Shown here: in pieces, positions 5,503-9,004 of the stretch
How positions within the stretch are numbered: the first letter of the stretch is position 1
Layout of the letters: every line of letters begins with the position of its first letter
NCBI GenBank assembly: GCA_002696685.1
Contig: NZSI01000036.1
Coordinates: forward strand, 12,669-21,672
Direction: 5' to 3'
Length of the DNA: 9,004 nucleotides
Origin: Chloroflexota bacterium
GTDB lineage: Bacteria > Chloroflexota > Dehalococcoidia > SAR202 > UBA826
Translations under genes and position numbers: made by a program
Notes under the pieces: generated by a model
Databases searched by the model: none
What the model was told of the DNA's origin: nothing
The model's input: only the letters and a program-made list of their open reading frames with translations

Positions 5503-7098
5503 ATGAGTGACCACGTAGCAGATCTAATTGTAAAAAATTCGAACATTCTAACGGTCGATAACCAAAATGCCGTTGCAGAAAGCTTCGCAGTGAAAAATGG
5601 ACGTTTCATTTCCGTAGGAACAGATAACGATATGGAAATGCTATCGAACCACAGCACAAAAGTTATCGACCTTCAAGGTATGACAATCGTGCCAGGGTTT
5701 ATCGATGCTCATATACACGTTTTAAGTAGCGGGACAATGCACGTGATGGCAGCTGACTGCGACAAACGAACCATTAAAGAAATTATACAAATATTGAGAA
5801 CCCAGGCAAAAAAAACGAAATCAAATGGATGGATTCAAGGATTCAAGTTTGACGACACCAAGACAGTTGAAAATAGATTTTTAACTAGAATCGATCTAGA
5901 TCTCGTATCGAAAGAGCTCCCCGTTTTCGTTATACACAGGGCAGGACACGTATATTTCCTTAATAGCAAAGCCTTAGAAATATCAGGTTATACCGATGAT
6001 TCCATCGACCCTCCAGGAGGAAGATTAGGTCGGGATGCTGATTCGGGACGTCTAGACGGGGTCCTTTATGAAAGAGCGGTTGAACCTGTAATGAGATTGC
6101 TTCCAAGTGTGACAACTGAAGACCGTCGGTCAGGGTTAAAATTTATAGGAGGCATGCTGTCTGAATCAGGTTTGACCAGTGTTCACGATGCCGCAGTGTC
6201 ATCAGATGAATTAGCTGTCTACCAGGAAAGCTTAGACAGGGACGAGTTAGCTCTAAGAGTGTATATGTTAATGAAGCGGGAACACTTCCATAATCTAAGG
6301 GACTCCGGGTTAAAAACCGGATTTGGTAACGACCGTTTGAAAATAGGTGGGATAAAAATGGTGGCAGATGGGGCCATAGCGGCCCGCACTGCCCTTATAT
6401 CAGGTTCCTACCTCGATTCAGAAAATGGTCACTCGGGGATACAAGCGATGGATAAGGAAGAGACGGAAGAAGCAGTTGCCGAGATACACAAGTCCGGGTT
6501 CCAGATCTGTATACACGCCAATGGTGATATGGCAATAGATATGGTTCTTTCGGCCTACGAAAAAGCTCTCAAAAATCATCCCAGAAATAACCCTAGGCAT
6601 CGTATCGAACATTGCACTCTAGTTAATCCCCAACTTCTAAAGCGCATGCATAAAACGGGTACGATAGCTACTCCATTTTGTACCTATGTTTACTACCATG
6701 GTGAAAAAATGAAGTACTACGGTAATGACAGATTGGAATGGATGTTCGCTCAAAAATCATTCATGGATTATGGGGTGATTAGCACTGGTGCTACAGATTA
6801 TCCACCCGGACCATTCGAACCATTACTAGGAATACAAAGTTGTGTCACTCGGACTGATATACATGGACAAGTGTGGGGTCCCAGTCAAAGAATTTCCGTG
6901 TTAGATGCCCTCAGGATCTATACTTTAAACGGTGCCTACGCTTCTTTTGAAGAAAATGAAAAAGGCTCGATCGAACCTGGCAAGCTCGCCGATTTTGTTG
7001 TGCTAGAAAAAGACCCGACAAAAACGGACCCGTCCGCCATCAAAGACATTCCCATTAATAAGACGGTAGTAGGAGGTAAAATCACCTACGAGGCATGA
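5503..7098 (+). CDS. metal-dependent amidohydrolase, YtcJ type (Amidohydro_3), substrate unknown
   Basis: This 531-residue protein belongs to the YtcJ-like branch of the amidohydrolase superfamily, TIM-barrel enzymes that hydrolyse amide or related bonds with bound metal. The N-terminal beta-sandwich begins ADLIVKNSNILTVD (6-19). Metal-ligand motifs are GFIDAHIH (65-72; H70, H72), CIHANGD (336-342; H338), HRIEHC (366-371; H370) and GATDYPPGPFEPLLG (429-443; D432). The conserved GGIKMVADGA (282-291) includes K285. The C-terminal strand returns with GSIEPGKLADFVVLEKDP (488-505). Length is normal for the group, which includes N-substituted formamide deformylase and many uncharacterised members; the sequence does not fix a substrate. 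No signal peptide is seen, so it is probably cytoplasmic. The ATG has AGGA ten bases upstream. It lies 66 bases after lysS and converges on ileS with a 27-base gap. Confidence 0.93.
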   Translation: MSDHVADLIVKNSNILTVDNQNAVAESFAVKNGRFISVGTDNDMEMLSNHSTKVIDLQGMTIVPGFIDAHIHVLSSGTMHVMAADCDKRTIKEIIQILRTQAKKTKSNGWIQGFKFDDTKTVENRFLTRIDLDLVSKELPVFVIHRAGHVYFLNSKALEISGYTDDSIDPPGGRLGRDADSGRLDGVLYERAVEPVMRLLPSVTTEDRRSGLKFIGGMLSESGLTSVHDAAVSSDELAVYQESLDRDELALRVYMLMKREHFHNLRDSGLKTGFGNDRLKIGGIKMVADGAIAARTALISGSYLDSENGHSGIQAMDKEETEEAVAEIHKSGFQICIHANGDMAIDMVLSAYEKALKNHPRNNPRHRIEHCTLVNPQLLKRMHKTGTIATPFCTYVYYHGEKMKYYGNDRLEWMFAQKSFMDYGVISTGATDYPPGPFEPLLGIQSCVTRTDIHGQVWGPSQRISVLDALRIYTLNGAYASFEENEKGSIEPGKLADFVVLEKDPTKTDPSAIKDIPINKTVVGGKITYEA

Positions 7099-7125
7099 CG
7101 TGATTTGTCAGCCCAATAACGATTC

Positions 7126-9004
7126 TCAGATCTTCTTTATGGAGATTGTCATATGCTCTCCATTAATATCGTGATCTTCTGTAAATGATTCGGCCCCAGT
7201 TAAATCTTGATTAAGACTGTCAGCCAGGATTTCTTGGGCGACATATTCAGAGTATTCACCGAGTACGCTGACGATCTGACTAGAATCTCTAACACATAGT
7301 AGTATGCGATCCGATATCTCAAAACCAGCAGACTTTCTCATGTTTTGTACCCTATGGACAAATTCCCTGGCTATACCTTCTTTCTCAAGTTCTTCGGATA
7401 CTTCGGATGATATACCCACTGCGTAACCGCCATCGGTAGAAGAAGATACACCGTCAAGCTCAGTAGCTGTGATAAGAATATCTGATGGCTCTAAAGAAAA
7501 TTCTCCGATTTGAACATGTGCACCTGATTCAACTGATTTTCTTATAACGTCAGGATCACTCGCTTCAAGTAATCTCCGAATCTCACCAATTTTTCTGCCG
7601 TATTTTGGGCCCAATACCGGCAAGTTTGGTTGAATTCTAAAACTTACAATATCTGAGGCATCTGCGACTGGAACGATTTTTTTCACATTGAGTTCGTCCA
7701 GTATTTGGTCTTCAATCATCGTCAGCATCTGCGACTCAGATGGTGTGCGGGTGTGAACAAAGAGACTCTCAAGTGGTTGTCTAACTTTTATTCCTGCTTT
7801 ACTGCGAGCAGATCTACCCATACTAGACAACCTCATAGCCAGTCGAGTCCTATCTGACAAATCTGAATCTACAAGGGCTTCATCCGAAATTGGATAATCC
7901 TCTAAATGAACACTTTCCTTTGACCAATTCTGTCGACTCGTCAAATTTTGATAAATAGACTCGGTCACAAACGGCATTACAGGAGCTAATAACTTAGTGA
8001 GTGTCAGAAGAACTTCGTAAAGAGTGGCATATGCTGATAATTTATCCTGATCCGAATTTCCTGCACTATCCTCACTAAGTAATCCTTCCTTCCAGAATCT
8101 TCTTCTACTACGTCGTACATACCAATTGGACAAATACTCAGAAAACAACTCCACTTCTCTAGTGACCCTCTCCGGTTCAAATGATTCCAATCCCCTAGTT
8201 ACGGTAGCGACCAAAGAGTTAATTTCACTTAAAATCCATCTATCCAGTTCCGTTCTTTTTTCAACTTCTGGAAATTCCGTAGATGGATCAAATTCATCTA
8301 TATTTGCGTATGTAGTGAAAAAGGAATACACATTCCATAAGGGAATTAGAAATTGTCTGCGGATCTCGTTGGATGTACCAAATCCAAAATTCAAGTTTGA
8401 AGCTGGGTTTTGCCGAGCAAACTGCCAACGCATGGCGTCAACTCCCATCTTCTCAGCAGCGTCTTCAAACCAGATCGCATTTCCTTTGCTCTTGTGCATG
8501 TCCTCACCGTTTTCATCCCTCATAAGAGCGTAGCTGAAAATGTTTTCACATGGCTCCGAATCGGCTAAAACAGTACTCATCACTAACAATGAATAAAACC
8601 AGTTACGATACTGTCCGGGAAAACTCTCAGAGATCCAATCTGCAGGAAACCACTTTTTCCAATAGTCTTTGTCATGCCTATATTGCAGGGTAGAGAAAGA
8701 TACAATCCCAGCATCTAACCACGGATTTCCTACGTCCATAATCCTATCGACCTTTGATCCACATGACCCACATGATATTTTTACGGAATCGATCCAAGGC
8801 CTATGGGGAGAATTGCCATCAAAGTTATCCCAGCCTTCTATAGCTCTTTCCTTCAGTTCATCCTCGCTACCCATAACATCAAAATGGCCACATTCGCATT
8901 TGTAGATAGGGAGAGCCAAACCATAATATCTCTTCTTAGAAATCATCCAATCATCCACGTTACGTAGCCAATCCAACTCTCTTTTCATACCAAATTCGGG
9001 AACC
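7126..9004 (-). CDS. ileS: isoleucyl-tRNA synthetase, C-terminal part (5' end beyond the window)
   Basis: IleRS charges tRNA-Ile with isoleucine and edits mischarged valine. The frame is open to the window edge: codons before the ATG at 8986-8988 read VPEFG, so that ATG is internal. Numbering from it, the fragment has DWLRNVDDWMISKKRYYG (6-23), a probable zinc site CxC (31, 33) plus CxxC (73, 76), and DVGNPWLDAG (85-94). The KMSKS-loop equivalent is DMHKS (163-167), followed by KGNAIWFEDAAEKMGVDAMRW. An anticodon-binding helical domain follows (about 250-405, with LAPVMPFVTESIYQ and GIKVRQPL). A DUF5915-like C-terminal extension (about 405-620) ends the protein. The HIGH motif and editing domain would lie outside. 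The C-terminal extension, and no terminal zinc finger of the E. coli type, suggest the eukaryote-like IleRS class. No terminator is seen in the short convergent gap with the amidohydrolase gene. Confidence 0.97.
   Translation of the reverse strand, partial: VPEFGMKRELDWLRNVDDWMISKKRYYGLALPIYKCECGHFDVMGSEDELKERAIEGWDNFDGNSPHRPWIDSVKISCGSCGSKVDRIMDVGNPWLDAGIVSFSTLQYRHDKDYWKKWFPADWISESFPGQYRNWFYSLLVMSTVLADSEPCENIFSYALMRDENGEDMHKSKGNAIWFEDAAEKMGVDAMRWQFARQNPASNLNFGFGTSNEIRRQFLIPLWNVYSFFTTYANIDEFDPSTEFPEVEKRTELDRWILSEINSLVATVTRGLESFEPERVTREVELFSEYLSNWYVRRSRRRFWKEGLLSEDSAGNSDQDKLSAYATLYEVLLTLTKLLAPVMPFVTESIYQNLTSRQNWSKESVHLEDYPISDEALVDSDLSDRTRLAMRLSSMGRSARSKAGIKVRQPLESLFVHTRTPSESQMLTMIEDQILDELNVKKIVPVADASDIVSFRIQPNLPVLGPKYGRKIGEIRRLLEASDPDVIRKSVESGAHVQIGEFSLEPSDILITATELDGVSSSTDGGYAVGISSEVSEELEKEGIAREFVHRVQNMRKSAGFEISDRILLCVRDSSQIVSVLGEYSEYVAQEILADSLNQDLTGAESFTEDHDINGEHMTISIKKI

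Noticed and set aside
8126..8533. 135-codon open frame on the plus strand within ileS, and a similar one at 8669-8905
   Set aside because: Both lie antisense to well-conserved IleRS sequence and have no motif.
8986..8988. ATG as the start codon of ileS
   Set aside because: The frame stays open to the window edge, and the HIGH motif and N-terminal domains are missing, so this Met is internal and the gene is cut by the window.

Overview
This 9 kb window looks like an ordinary, moderately AT-rich bacterial chromosome with tightly packed housekeeping genes. Three things suggest a marine Chloroflexota lineage (Dehalococcoidia/SAR202-like): a coiled-coil 'PADIEEAQ…IIMQRDSIISQANLEA' protein next to coaD, an isoleucyl-tRNA synthetase of the 'DVGNPWLDAG…MHKS.GNAI' type, and a YtcJ-type amidohydrolase. 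This placement rests on remembered family patterns and was not checked by a search; treat it as moderate confidence. No prophage, insertion sequence, CRISPR array or rRNA was seen.

Layout. (1) 9-85, minus: tRNA-Pro(GGG) with an encoded CCA. (2) 269-1921, plus: two abutting genes, a YcsI/UPF0317 (DUF1445) protein and a DUF4392 protein. These are the two halves of the fused mitochondrial D-glutamate cyclase of animals (DGLUCY). Here they lie in the same reading frame and only one TAG codon separates them. (3) 2004-3651, minus: the probable operon rsmD-coaD-coiled-coil protein. (4) 3701-3913, minus: a doubtful small membrane ORF lying in the gap between the divergent rsmD and lysS. (5) 3967-5436, plus: lysS, then at 5503-7098 a metal-dependent amidohydrolase of unknown substrate. 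(6) 7126 to the window end, minus: the C-terminal two thirds or so of ileS, cut by the window edge.

Function. Most of the window serves translation and basic metabolism: proline, lysine and isoleucine decoding, 16S rRNA methylation and coenzyme A synthesis. The metabolic oddity is the DUF1445/DUF4392 pair, predicted to convert D-glutamate to 5-oxo-D-proline. No oxoprolinase or glutamate racemase gene is visible nearby to complete a pathway. Non-ATG starts are common: TTG for rsmD and lysS, GTG for coaD.
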